DNA from: JALCLA01 sp965653565
GTDB taxonomy: Bacteria; Pseudomonadota; Gammaproteobacteria; Xanthomonadales; Xanthomonadaceae
Assembly (NCBI GenBank): GCA_965653565.1
Contig: CBFHAI010000063.1
Span: 1-27,260, forward strand
DNA: 27,260 nt
Reading direction: 5' to 3'
In this document: positions 9,101 through 15,534 of the stretch, piece after piece
Layout of the letters: each line of letters opens with the position of its first letter
How positions within the stretch are numbered: the first letter of the stretch is position 1
Notes under the pieces: generated by a model
Told to the model about the DNA's origin: nothing
Databases searched by the model: none
The model's input: the letters and a program-made list of their open reading frames with translations, nothing else
Position numbers and translations under genes: made by a program

Positions 9101-9622
9101 ACCGTCATCGACGGCGCGCCGCCTGCGCCGGACTTGTCGATCAACAAGAGCCACGTCGGCAACTTCACCCAGGGCCAGGTGGGCGCGACCTACTCGCTGC
9201 TGGTCAGCAACTCGAACGTCGCCGCCACCGACGGCAGCCTCGTCACGGTCACCGACCTGCTGCCGGCCGGCCTCACCGCCACCTCGATCGGCGGCACCGG
9301 CTGGACCTGCGTGCTCGCCACCCTCACCTGCACGCGCTCCGATGTGCTGGCGGCGGGCGCGAGCTACCCGGTGATCACGCTGACGGCCACCGTGGCGGCC
9401 AACGCCGGTTCTCCGCTGGTCAATAGCGCCGTGCTCACCGGCGGCGGCGACGCCAGCCCGGCGAACGACACCGATGCCGACGCCGCGATCGTGCTGGGCG
9501 GCGGTGTCGCCCCGCAATCGGCCATCACGATCCCGGCGTCCTCGCCGTGGAGCCGGTTGGCGATGATCTTCGCGATGTTCGCGCTGGCCGGCCTCGCGCT
9601 GGCCGGCACCCGCCGCCAGTAA
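3131..9622 (+). CDS. Giant secreted surface protein: beta-helix, Calx-beta and nine DUF11 repeats
   Basis: The 2163-residue product has a signal peptide (1-23), then a CSLREA-like segment with CTLHAAIDEANE, where relatives have C-S-L-R-x-A-I. A long region (about 100-620) follows, rich in GN-I-GN and GI-LN turns typical of right-handed parallel beta-helices. Next come two Calx-beta domains (about 746-858 and 860-975; NVGADY and EPNET motifs, predicted calcium binding) and nine DUF11 repeats of exactly 128 residues (977-2128), each with a WTC-x6-C-like cysteine pair. The C-terminus has IPASSPW, a hydrophobic segment and a final RRQ, resembling IPTL-CTERM sorting tails. Predicted role: cell-surface or matrix protein, perhaps an adhesin; not proven. 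The start is set by GGGGAGA seven bases upstream and the signal peptide. A strong terminator follows, so it is probably monocistronic. Repeats 2-8 are homogenised at DNA level. Confidence 0.88.
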   Translation: MLVIRLCLLSFLLILMPVTPVLALNFVVDDAGSDPDDDAPSDDNVCETAAGTCTLHAAIDEANERTGPHTITFDPSIMAIDLAADLPDIRAEVSIDGTNAGAPGGRVDINGVSNFDCFDFIDTGTVHADDPGDPNDYPIDNPDGGQGSTLSNLVIRNCSSDGVVATGHGYSILNNRIGTTPDGMSAAQNVGDGIRISGTIPPPAIPPNIGGVLNDPASNIGEIAAFALSLQGVLTLVAEPNFITGNLISGNDESGIELNNGMTTNTYVAANIIGLSADSLTALPNGSGSQPAIDINAGAYGNLIGPGNIISGNTNDGIALNGAVILPNFIMGNLIGVGGAPALELGNGDHGINVNTTIDDDGNAPDNPTGYTAFIGPANIISDNKSDNGGGALDQYGGDDSGGISVDGEGVRIYGNAIGLFAFPAGLDILGIGAQDPLIDVGNSGNGIVLNTGGHQVGGSEAFEANFILHNERHGILVKGSGTYGNVIQGNFIGVSPPTGLTVFDIGNRGNGIVIHSASTTQIGGTGEFEDNVIAGNGINGIALRQGATANGWANLIQRNQIYANARTNANAGIGIDLEHDINVADVQPDPAGDDPNLIYANYGQNQPVICTGPGMPLPACATGPSYDPVSGNTAMTWTIDTRPNTTLRIEHFSLAADGMTFLNEETITTDAAGLPMGGSCVAGLCSSSVAPLGAGDTRGSSVVMTATDLFVTDVPPLGEMPAIPDSAANNTSEFSNAALVPDPGEVRFAVTSLNQSNNEDAVTLQLAAERLNGSDGAVSVTVTSSDGTANVGADYSAVNTVLSWNDGETGLRQFDLTIAEDLIDEPNETLTLTLGTPTGNVEIVAVSSTDFTILDDDATPTVTINDVTLAEGNAATTAFNFSVQLSNPSSIDVTVNFATADDSATVLDNDYATQTASVMFPAGSSVAQLISVLVNGDTDFEPNETFFVNLTGVTPNATIADNQGLGTINNDDAAPDLSISKTHVGDFAQGQTGAAYTITVSNSAAAATDGSEITVTDMLPAGLTATGLSGTGWNCALALLSCTRTDVLLQNMSYPSITLVVDVAADAAAMVTNTATVMGGGDISAANNQANDSTTITPTAVAADLSLAKSHVGNFTQGQTGATYTLTVSNSAAGATDGTMVSVVDTLPAGLTATAIAGTGWTCTLVTLTCTRTDVLPVSSSYPVITVTVDVAANATSPQLNTATVSGGGDVTAANNTAMDSTIIDPAAVVADLSIAKTHVGNFTQGQTGATYTITVSNSAAAPTDGTMVSVVDMLPAGLTATNLAGTGWTCTLATLTCTRTDVLPVSMSYPPITLTVDVAGNAVTPQVNSATVSGGGDTTPLNNTANDSTTIDGAPAAPDLSLVKSHVGDFTQSQTGATYTLTVNNSAAAATDGTMVSVVDTLPAGLTATNIAGTGWTCTLATLTCTRTDVLPVSTSYPPITLTVDVAANAATPLVNNATLTGGGDASPGNNMAADSTTITPTAVAADLSLAKSHVGNFTQGQTGATYTLTVSNSAAGATDGTMVSVVDTLPAGLTATNIAGTGWTCTLVTLTCTRTDVLPVSTSYPVITVTVDVAANATSPQLNTATVSGGGDVTAANNTAMDSTIIDPAAVVADLSIAKTHVGNFTQGQTGATYTITVSNSAAAPTDGSTVNVVDMLPAGLTATGLTGTGWTCTLATLTCSRSDVLAVSSSWPAITLTVDVAGNATTPQVNSATVSGGGDTTPLNNTANDSTTIDGAPAAPDLSLVKSHVGDFTQSQTGATYTLTVNNSAAAATDGTMVSVVDTLPAGLTATNIAGTGWTCTLATLTCTRTDVLPVSTSYPPITLTVDVAANAATPLVNNATLTGGGDASPGNNMAADSTTITPTAVAADLSLAKSHVGNFTQGQTGATYTLTVSNSAAGATDGTMVSVVDTLPAGLTATAIAGTGWTCTLVTLTCTRADVLPVSSSYPPITVTVDVAANAATPQVNMATLSGGGDVSAANNTAMDSTVIDGAPPAPDLSINKSHVGNFTQGQVGATYSLLVSNSNVAATDGSLVTVTDLLPAGLTATSIGGTGWTCVLATLTCTRSDVLAAGASYPVITLTATVAANAGSPLVNSAVLTGGGDASPANDTDADAAIVLGGGVAPQSAITIPASSPWSRLAMIFAMFALAGLALAGTRRQ
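6059..9514 (+). repeat. Nine tandem 384-bp DUF11 units with 1152-bp super-repeat
   Basis: Units begin at 6059, 6443, 6827, 7211, 7595, 7979, 8363, 8747 and 9131, exactly 384 bp apart. A higher-order period of three units (1152 bp) is clear: 7136-7650 equals 8288-8802 (515 bp, no difference seen), and 6672-6900 equals 7824-8052 (229 bp). At twice that period (2304 bp), 6413-6649 equals 8717-8953 (237 bp). First and last units are the most divergent. This pattern indicates recent duplication or gene conversion of three-unit blocks. Confidence 0.92.
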
Positions 9623-9646
9623 GCGCACGGCATCGCGGCAACCGCG

Positions 9647-9677
9647 CGGCGGCTCCGACAGGAGCCGCCGTTTTTTT
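9647..9677 (+). terminator. Rho-independent terminator after the surface-protein gene
   Basis: A perfect 10-bp stem CGGCGGCTCC / GGAGCCGCCG with a GACA loop is followed by seven T. It lies 24 bp after the stop codon at 9622. This is a textbook intrinsic terminator and separates the surface-protein gene from the amidohydrolase gene. Confidence 0.95.
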
Positions 9678-9827
9678 GTGCCGTTTGTGCGATCCGGTTC
9701 GCAAACATCGAAGCGCGGCAGCGATTCACGCCTTTCGGCAGGTGGCGTGCGCGCCCGGCATTCGGTACGGTCCGGATCTTTGCGTCTCCCGGCCGCCTCT
9801 GGTCGGTCCTCTCCGAAGGAAGAATCC

Positions 9828-12800
9828 ATGCGCCTTGCTTTTGCGATCGCCCTCGCCCTCACGGCCACCAGCGCCCTGGCGGCCGACAAGAAACCCGACG
9901 CTGCCGCCAAGTGGGACGTCAACGCCGCCCACGGTCCGACCAAACAGGTGAGCTTCAGCACCGACGAAGGCACCTGGATGGACGTCGACGTTTCGCCCGA
10001 CGGCAAAACCATCGCCTTCGATCTGCTCGGCGATCTATATCTGCTGCCGATCGCCGGCGGCGATGCGCGCCGCATCACCTCGGGCCCGGCCTTCGACGTA
10101 CAGCCGCGCTTCTCGCCCGACGGCCGCGAACTGTCCTTCACGTCCGATCGCGCCGGCGGCAACAACATCTGGCGCATCGGCGTCGACGGCAAGAATCCGC
10201 TGCAGGTGAGCAAGGAAACGTTCCGCCTGATGAACAACGCGGTGTGGACGCCCGACGGCGAATACCTGATCGCGCGCAAACACTTCACCGGCCAGCGCTC
10301 GCTCGGTGCCGGCGAATTGTGGATGTTCCACAAGAGCGGCGGCGGCGGCCTGCAATTGACCAAGCAGAAGAACGATCAGCAGGACCAGGGCGAACCCGCG
10401 GTCTCGCCCGACGGCCGCTACGTGTACTTCTCGGAAGACGTCACGCCCGGCCCGACCTTCCAGTACAACAAGAACCCGCACGACACGATCTACGCCATCC
10501 GCCGCCTCGATCGCGAAACCGGCGAGTTCGAAAACCTGGTCGAAAGCCCGGGCGGCGGCGTGCGTCCCGAGCCGTCGCCCGACGGCAAGCGCATCGCCTT
10601 CGTCAAACGCATCCGCGAGAAAAGCGTGCTGCACACGCTCGATCTGGAATCGGGCGAAATCAAACCGCTGTGGGATGGCCTGAGCCACGACATGCAGGAA
10701 GCCTGGGCCATCTTCGGCCCGTACGCGAACTACGACTGGCTGCCCGATTCGAGCGCGCTGGTGGTGTGGGCCAAGGGCAAGCTGTGGCGCGTCGATGCGA
10801 CGAACGGCAGCGCGGCGGAAATCCCGTTCACCGCGAAGGTCGAACAGACCGTCGCCGAACCGCTGCGCTTCGAACGCAAGCTCGACGCAAAACAGTTCGA
10901 CGCCAAGATGATCCGCGATGTCGCCACCTCGCCCGACGGCAAGACCATCGTGTTCCACGCGCTGGGCCACTTGTGGACGCGCACGCCGCCCGGCGGCGAA
11001 GCCAAACGCCTGACGTCGAACAGCGGCGTCTACGAATACCAGCCGAGCTTCAACGCGGCCGGCAATAAACTGCTCTACACGACGTGGAACGACGAAGACC
11101 TCGTCACCATCCGCGAACGCGATCTTGCCAGCGGCGCCGACCGCGCCGTCAGCACGAAGAAGGGCTTCTACTACGGCCCGCGCTATTCGCGCGACGGCAG
11201 CCGCATCGTCTACGCCCGGTCCGGCGGCGGCGGTTTGACGGCTGGGTTGTGGTCGGGCGAACGCGGCATCTACGTGATGCCGGCGGCCGGCGGCGCCTCG
11301 ATGCGCATCGCGAAGGACGGCGAAAACCCGCAATTCAGCGCCGACGGCAAGCGCGTCTACTATTTCACCGGCGGCGGATTGTCGAAGAAGCTGATGTCGG
11401 TCGGCCTCAACGCCGAAGAGCCGCGCGAAGTGTTCAACCTGAAATATCCGGATCTGGTCAGTGTCAGCCCGGACGGCAAGTGGGTGGCCTTCACCGAGTT
11501 GTTCAACGCCTACGTGGCGCCGCTGCCGCACACCGGTGCCAGCATCGAATTGTCGAAAGACAGCACGGCGATCCCGGTCACGCGCGTCAGCCGCGATACC
11601 GGTTCGTACCTGCATTGGGGCAACGATTCGAAATCGCTGCACTGGATGGTGGGCGACGAATACTTCACGCGCGAACTCGACGAACTGTTCGCGTTCGTGC
11701 CCGGCGCGCCGAAGGAACTGCCGAAACCCGATTCCGCGAAAGGCGTGAAGATCGGCGTGAGCGCGCCGGTCTATGTGCCGCAGGATGTCGTCGCCTTCAC
11801 CGGCGCGCGCGTCGTCACGATGCGCGATTCGGAAACGACGCAGGAAGTGATCGAAGACGGCGTGGTGATCGTCGACGGCGACACGGTGCGTGCGGTCGGC
11901 AAGCGCGGCGAGGTGACGATTCCGCAGAACGCGCGCGTCATCGACGCCACCGGCAAGACCATCGTGCCGGGCTACGTCGACGCGCACGCGCACGTCGCCA
12001 ACTTCGGCGGCGGCGTGATTCCGCAGCAGAACTGGGCCTACTACGCCAACCTCGCCTTCGGCATCACCACCGCGCACGATCCGTCGGCTAGCACCGAATA
12101 TGTGTTCTCGCAGGCCGAGCTGATCAAGTCCGGCCAGATGGTGGGCCCGCGCATGTTCTCGACCGGCACCATCCTGTACGGCGCCGACGGCGATTTCAAA
12201 GCCGTGGTCGATTCGCTCGACGACGCGCGTTCGCACCTGCGCCGCATGAAAGCGAACGGCGCTTTCAGCGTGAAGAGCTACAACCAGCCGCGCCGCGACC
12301 AGCACCAGCAGATCAACCAGGCCGCGCGCGAGCTGGGCATGACGGTGGTCGAAGAAGGCGGCTCGACCCTGTTCCACAACATCCCGATGATCCTCGACGG
12401 CGTCAGCACGATCGAGCACAACGTGCCGGTGGCGCCGCTCTATCGCGATGTCGTCGAACTGTGGAAGCAGACCGACGTGCGCAACACGCCGACGCTGGTG
12501 GTGAGCTACGGCGGCATCTCCGGCGAATACTGGTGGTATGCGCGCGACGACGTCTTTGCCGACAAGAAACTCAACCGTTTCTTCCCGCGCGAAACCCTCG
12601 ATTCACGCGCCGTGCGCCGCGAAGTCGGCCCCGATTGGGATTACTACCACGTCGAAGTGGCGAAGGCCGCGAAGACCTTGCGCGATGCCGGCGTGAAGAT
12701 CCAGACCGGCGGCCACGGCCAGCTGCAGGGCCTGTCGCCGAACTGGGAAATCTGGATGCTGGTGCAGGGCGGTTTCACGCCGTGGGAAGCGCTGCGCGCG

Positions 12801-13115
12801 GCGACCATCGACGGTGCCGATTCGATCGGCTTCGGTTCACAGCTGGGCTCGATCGAAGCGGGCAAGAAGGCCGATCTCGTGGTGCTCAACTCGAACCCGC
12901 TCGAGAACATCCGCGCCACGATCGATACCCGTTACGTGATGGTCAACGGCCGCCTGTTCGACGTCGACGCCGACATGGCCGAAATCGGCAACCGCTCCAC
13001 GCCCGCGCCCGAGTTCTACTGGCAACGCCACGGCGGCAGCGGCGTGACCTACGGCATCGAATACGGCCCGACGGCACCGTGCCACTGCCCGAAATCGGGT
13101 ATGCACGCGCACTGA
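9828..13115 (+). CDS. Exported TolB-propeller/amidohydrolase fusion protein
   Basis: A 1095-residue protein with a signal peptide (1-19, ending ALA), probably periplasmic. Residues about 45-620 carry repeated SPDGK/SPDGR blades (PD40/WD40-like, as in TolB and tricorn protease). Residues about 645-1070 form an amidohydrolase domain: the entry strand GYVDAHAHV holds the metal ligands H720 and H722, with further candidate ligands at H850, H864 and H963, and the closing GSIEAGKKADLVVLN segment is typical. The substrate is unknown; the domain pair is known in xanthomonads and other bacteria and is usually annotated as amidohydrolase or peptidase-like. An AAGGAAG ribosome site just before 9828 and the signal peptide decide the start. 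The short tail contains CHCPKSGMHAH, an unusual Cys/His cluster. It converges on another exported amidohydrolase at 13299. Confidence 0.88.
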   Translation: MRLAFAIALALTATSALAADKKPDAAAKWDVNAAHGPTKQVSFSTDEGTWMDVDVSPDGKTIAFDLLGDLYLLPIAGGDARRITSGPAFDVQPRFSPDGRELSFTSDRAGGNNIWRIGVDGKNPLQVSKETFRLMNNAVWTPDGEYLIARKHFTGQRSLGAGELWMFHKSGGGGLQLTKQKNDQQDQGEPAVSPDGRYVYFSEDVTPGPTFQYNKNPHDTIYAIRRLDRETGEFENLVESPGGGVRPEPSPDGKRIAFVKRIREKSVLHTLDLESGEIKPLWDGLSHDMQEAWAIFGPYANYDWLPDSSALVVWAKGKLWRVDATNGSAAEIPFTAKVEQTVAEPLRFERKLDAKQFDAKMIRDVATSPDGKTIVFHALGHLWTRTPPGGEAKRLTSNSGVYEYQPSFNAAGNKLLYTTWNDEDLVTIRERDLASGADRAVSTKKGFYYGPRYSRDGSRIVYARSGGGGLTAGLWSGERGIYVMPAAGGASMRIAKDGENPQFSADGKRVYYFTGGGLSKKLMSVGLNAEEPREVFNLKYPDLVSVSPDGKWVAFTELFNAYVAPLPHTGASIELSKDSTAIPVTRVSRDTGSYLHWGNDSKSLHWMVGDEYFTRELDELFAFVPGAPKELPKPDSAKGVKIGVSAPVYVPQDVVAFTGARVVTMRDSETTQEVIEDGVVIVDGDTVRAVGKRGEVTIPQNARVIDATGKTIVPGYVDAHAHVANFGGGVIPQQNWAYYANLAFGITTAHDPSASTEYVFSQAELIKSGQMVGPRMFSTGTILYGADGDFKAVVDSLDDARSHLRRMKANGAFSVKSYNQPRRDQHQQINQAARELGMTVVEEGGSTLFHNIPMILDGVSTIEHNVPVAPLYRDVVELWKQTDVRNTPTLVVSYGGISGEYWWYARDDVFADKKLNRFFPRETLDSRAVRREVGPDWDYYHVEVAKAAKTLRDAGVKIQTGGHGQLQGLSPNWEIWMLVQGGFTPWEALRAATIDGADSIGFGSQLGSIEAGKKADLVVLNSNPLENIRATIDTRYVMVNGRLFDVDADMAEIGNRSTPAPEFYWQRHGGSGVTYGIEYGPTAPCHCPKSGMHAH

Positions 13116-13128
13116 TTCGGGCTTGAAA

Positions 13129-13281
13129 GAAGAAGAATAAGAGCGGGACGCAAAGGGCGCAAAGAGAAAAGAAAGGACGCAAAGGAGAGCGGGAAGAATG
13201 CGTCTGGTTAACTTCAATTCTGCCTTTCTTTGCGTCCTTTCTCTTTCCTCTGCGTCCTTTGCGTCCCGCTCTTTCTTCTTC
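13129..13281. repeat. Long imperfect inverted repeat of GGACGCAAAG units
   Basis: Left arm 13129-13185 and right arm 13227-13281 pair over about 55 bp with roughly seven mismatches or gaps, around a 41-nt centre. Both arms contain GAGCGGGACGCAAAGG and a second AAAGGACGCAAAG. The GGACGCAAAG / CTTTGCGTCC motif family is, from memory, a recurrent intergenic repeat in several bacterial phyla. It fills almost the whole gap between two convergent genes, so it may also end transcription from both sides, although no T-run is present. Confidence 0.8.
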
Positions 13282-13298
13282 AGATCATAAGCAGCGAG

Positions 13299-14630
13299 TT
13301 ACTTCACCCGCTTGCCATGCTTCACCACGATGTCGACGCGTTGCAGCAACGCGATATGGCGCAGCACATCGCCGCGTACCGCGATAATGTCGGCGTATTT
13401 GCCTTCGGCGATCGAGCCGTAGTTCCTGTCCTGCCGCATCGCCACCGCCGGCCAGTAGGTCGCCGCGCGGATCGCGTCGATCGCCGGCACGCCCAGTCGG
13501 TTCACCCACACTTCCAGTTCGTGCCAGGTGCTGTCGCTGTGGAATTTCATCGGGATGCCCGAATCGGTGCCGATCAGCAGCAGCACGCCGTTCTCGCGTA
13601 GTTGCTGGAACTTGGTCTGCAGCGTGGGCCAGCGCTGCGGGGTCTGCTGGAAGTAGGCGATGCGTTCGGGGTGTTCGAGCGAGGCGCGGATGTCCTGCAC
13701 GATGTCGGCCGGCAGGCCTTCGTGCCAGCGGTTGTCGTCGATGTGTTCGTGATGTTTGACGGTGTAGGGAAAGTTGTAGAGGCCCTCGATCGTCGGCGTC
13801 CAGAACAGCGGCCCGCGCGACATGTTGGCGGTGCGTTCGCGCAGCGCTTCCATCACGTCGTCGGGATAGCGCGGCGCGGCCGACAGGCCGGTGTGTTCGA
13901 GGCAGTCGGCGCCGTATTTGAGCGCGCGGCGGATTTCCTCGGGCCGGTGCGCATGCGCCACCACCGGCAGCGAATGCTTGTGCGCTTCGTCGATGACGGC
14001 CTGCACTTCTTCCAGCGTCATCTGATCCTGGTCGATCAGCTTGATCACGTCGACGCCGGCATCGGCGAGCTTCTTGACCTTGGCGCGCGCATCGGCCGGC
14101 GAATCGACGCCCCAGCGATAGGCTTCTTCGCCAGGGTAGGGCTTTTTCTGGATGAAGGGCCCGGACACGAACAGCGTGGGCCCCGGAATTTCGCCGCTGG
14201 CGATCGCATCGCGGATCGCGATCGATTCGGCCAGCGGTGCGCCCAGATCGCGCGCACCGGTGACGCCCGCCATCAGCAATTGTTTCGCCGAGGCCGGCAT
14301 TATCGGATCGCGAAAGCGGTCGACGTAGGTCTTGTCCCAATGATCGTAGTCGGCGTGGCCGTTGATCATCAGATGCACATGCATGTCCCACAGGCCGGGC
14401 ATCACCGTCATGCCGTCGGTCGAGATGATCTCGGCGTCGGCAGGGATGGCGACCTGGCCTTCACGCCCGACCGCGACGATGCGCTCGCCGTCGATCAGCA
14501 CCACGCTGTCTTCGATCGGATCGCGCAAGGTGCCGTCGATCAGGGTACCACCCACCAGCGCGGTGGTGCGCGCCTGCAACGAACCCGTGCCGAGGGCGAG
14601 CAACAGCGCAAGAGCGATCCGCGTCTTCAT
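13299..14630 (-). CDS. Exported amidohydrolase family protein
   Basis: A 443-residue metal-dependent hydrolase with a signal peptide (1-20, ending LQA). Amidohydrolase landmarks are all present: DMHVHL with H84 and H86, the probable carboxylated lysine K197 in VDVIKLID, H226/H228 in VAHAHRPEE, H246 in CLEHTG, and the catalytic aspartate D356 in IGTDSGIP. This set suits a binuclear metal site of the imidazolonepropionase/Xaa-Pro dipeptidase-like group, but the substrate cannot be read from sequence. I chose the ATG at 14630 because GGAG lies nine bases upstream and the signal peptide starts there; an ATG at 14645 lacks a ribosome site. It is divergent from the Dph6-like gene and convergent with the propeller amidohydrolase, to which it is only distantly similar. 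Confidence 0.88.
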   Translation of the reverse strand: MKTRIALALLLALGTGSLQARTTALVGGTLIDGTLRDPIEDSVVLIDGERIVAVGREGQVAIPADAEIISTDGMTVMPGLWDMHVHLMINGHADYDHWDKTYVDRFRDPIMPASAKQLLMAGVTGARDLGAPLAESIAIRDAIASGEIPGPTLFVSGPFIQKKPYPGEEAYRWGVDSPADARAKVKKLADAGVDVIKLIDQDQMTLEEVQAVIDEAHKHSLPVVAHAHRPEEIRRALKYGADCLEHTGLSAAPRYPDDVMEALRERTANMSRGPLFWTPTIEGLYNFPYTVKHHEHIDDNRWHEGLPADIVQDIRASLEHPERIAYFQQTPQRWPTLQTKFQQLRENGVLLLIGTDSGIPMKFHSDSTWHELEVWVNRLGVPAIDAIRAATYWPAVAMRQDRNYGSIAEGKYADIIAVRGDVLRHIALLQRVDIVVKHGKRVK

Positions 14631-14705
14631 CGTCGAGGTCTCCATTCGTGTGTCGGGGTTCGGGCCTGTCGGCTCGGGCTAGCGTAGTGCGCGCCGCCGC
14701 TTGCG

Positions 14706-14711
14706 TACACT
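14706..14711 (+). promoter_or_regulatory. Candidate -10 element giving a leaderless mRNA
   Basis: TACACT is followed by seven bases (TGGCCGC) and the ATG at 14719, so the expected transcription start is at the start codon. No Shine-Dalgarno sequence lies between and no convincing -35 is seen. The same TACACT-x-GGCCGC block recurs at 21017. Confidence 0.5.
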
Positions 14712-14718
14712 TGGCCGC

Positions 14719-15426
14719 ATGCAAACCGTCGAACCCATCGCGCAAACGCCCGTCCCCATCGTGCTGTCGTGGAGCGGCGGCAAGGACTCGGCCTGGACCC
14801 TGCACGCACTGCAACGCGATCCGCGCTGGCGGGTGGCCGGTCTCGTCACCACCATCACCGATGAGTACGACCGCATCAGCATCCACGGCCTGCGCCGCGA
14901 CATCCTGCACGCCCAGGCCGCCGCCTGCGGCCTGCCGGTGATCGAGGCGCGCATTCCGCCGCAGGCCGACAACGCGCGCTACGAAGCCGCTTTTGCGTCG
15001 GCGCTGACGACCGCGCGCGAGCGCTGGCCAGAGTTGCGGCATATCGCCTTCGGCGACCTGTTCCTGGCCGATGTGCGCGCCTATCGCGAGGCGCTCTGTG
15101 CGCGGCTCGGCTGGCTGCCGGAATTCCCGCTATTCGGCGCGAACACCGCCGATCTGGCCCGCGAAATGATCGCCGGCGGATTGCGCGCGACGCTGTGCTG
15201 CGTCGACACCACGCAGCTCGACGGGCGCTTCGTCGGGCGTGAATTCGATCTTGCGTTGCTCGACGAGTTGCCCGGCGCGGTCGATCCCTGCGGCGAGCGC
15301 GGCGAGTTCCATACCTGCGCCTGGGATGGGCCGTTCTTCACGCGGCCGATTGCGCTGCAACCCGGCGAACAGGTGCTGCGCGATGGCCGCTTCCAGTATT
15401 GCGATCTTTTGACGATTTCGTACTAA
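14719..15426 (+). CDS. Dph6-like PP-loop ATP pyrophosphatase
   Basis: A 235-residue cytoplasmic protein of the adenine nucleotide alpha-hydrolase superfamily, diphthine-ammonia ligase (Dph6) branch. The PP-loop SGGKDS (19-24) binds ATP, and the C-terminal GERGEFHTCAWDGPFF signature is characteristic of the family. In archaea and eukaryotes Dph6 amidates diphthine on elongation factor 2. Bacteria do not make diphthamide, so the bacterial substrate is unknown; ATP-dependent amidation of another molecule is an inference. The start at 14719 is preferred over an upstream in-frame TTG (14701) because the TACACT box overlaps that extension. The gene stands alone between two unrelated neighbours. Confidence 0.85.
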   Translation: MQTVEPIAQTPVPIVLSWSGGKDSAWTLHALQRDPRWRVAGLVTTITDEYDRISIHGLRRDILHAQAAACGLPVIEARIPPQADNARYEAAFASALTTARERWPELRHIAFGDLFLADVRAYREALCARLGWLPEFPLFGANTADLAREMIAGGLRATLCCVDTTQLDGRFVGREFDLALLDELPGAVDPCGERGEFHTCAWDGPFFTRPIALQPGEQVLRDGRFQYCDLLTISY

Positions 15427-15427
15427 T

Positions 15428-15450
15428 ACCCGTCATTCCCGCGCAAGCGG
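15428..15450. repeat. Partial dRS3-like repeat
   Basis: CCGTCATTCCCGCGCAAGCG follows the stop codon at 15426. It matches one half of the same repeat family seen at 51-82 and 147-179 but lacks the second half (GGGAATCCAG). It is probably a decayed or truncated copy. Confidence 0.45.
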
Positions 15451-15534
15451 CGGACGCACTCGGCACTTTCGCGCCAACCATTGCGTAACCAATCCCGTCA
15501 GAACTATTTCCATCAGCCATCAAGGACCCCAGCC

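Noticed and set aside
6059..9514. CRISPR-like or satellite repeat array
   Set aside because: The periodicity is strictly 384 bp, in frame, and encodes DUF11 domains without unique spacers.
1981..9622. Type V autotransporter or toxin of a contact-dependent inhibition system
   Set aside because: The large secreted protein has no C-terminal beta-barrel, no TPS domain and no toxin tip, and no immunity gene or TpsB partner lies next to it.
10035..12419. A 794-codon minus-strand open frame opposite the propeller amidohydrolase
   Set aside because: Composition-driven shadow of a well-supported gene; no recognisable domain.
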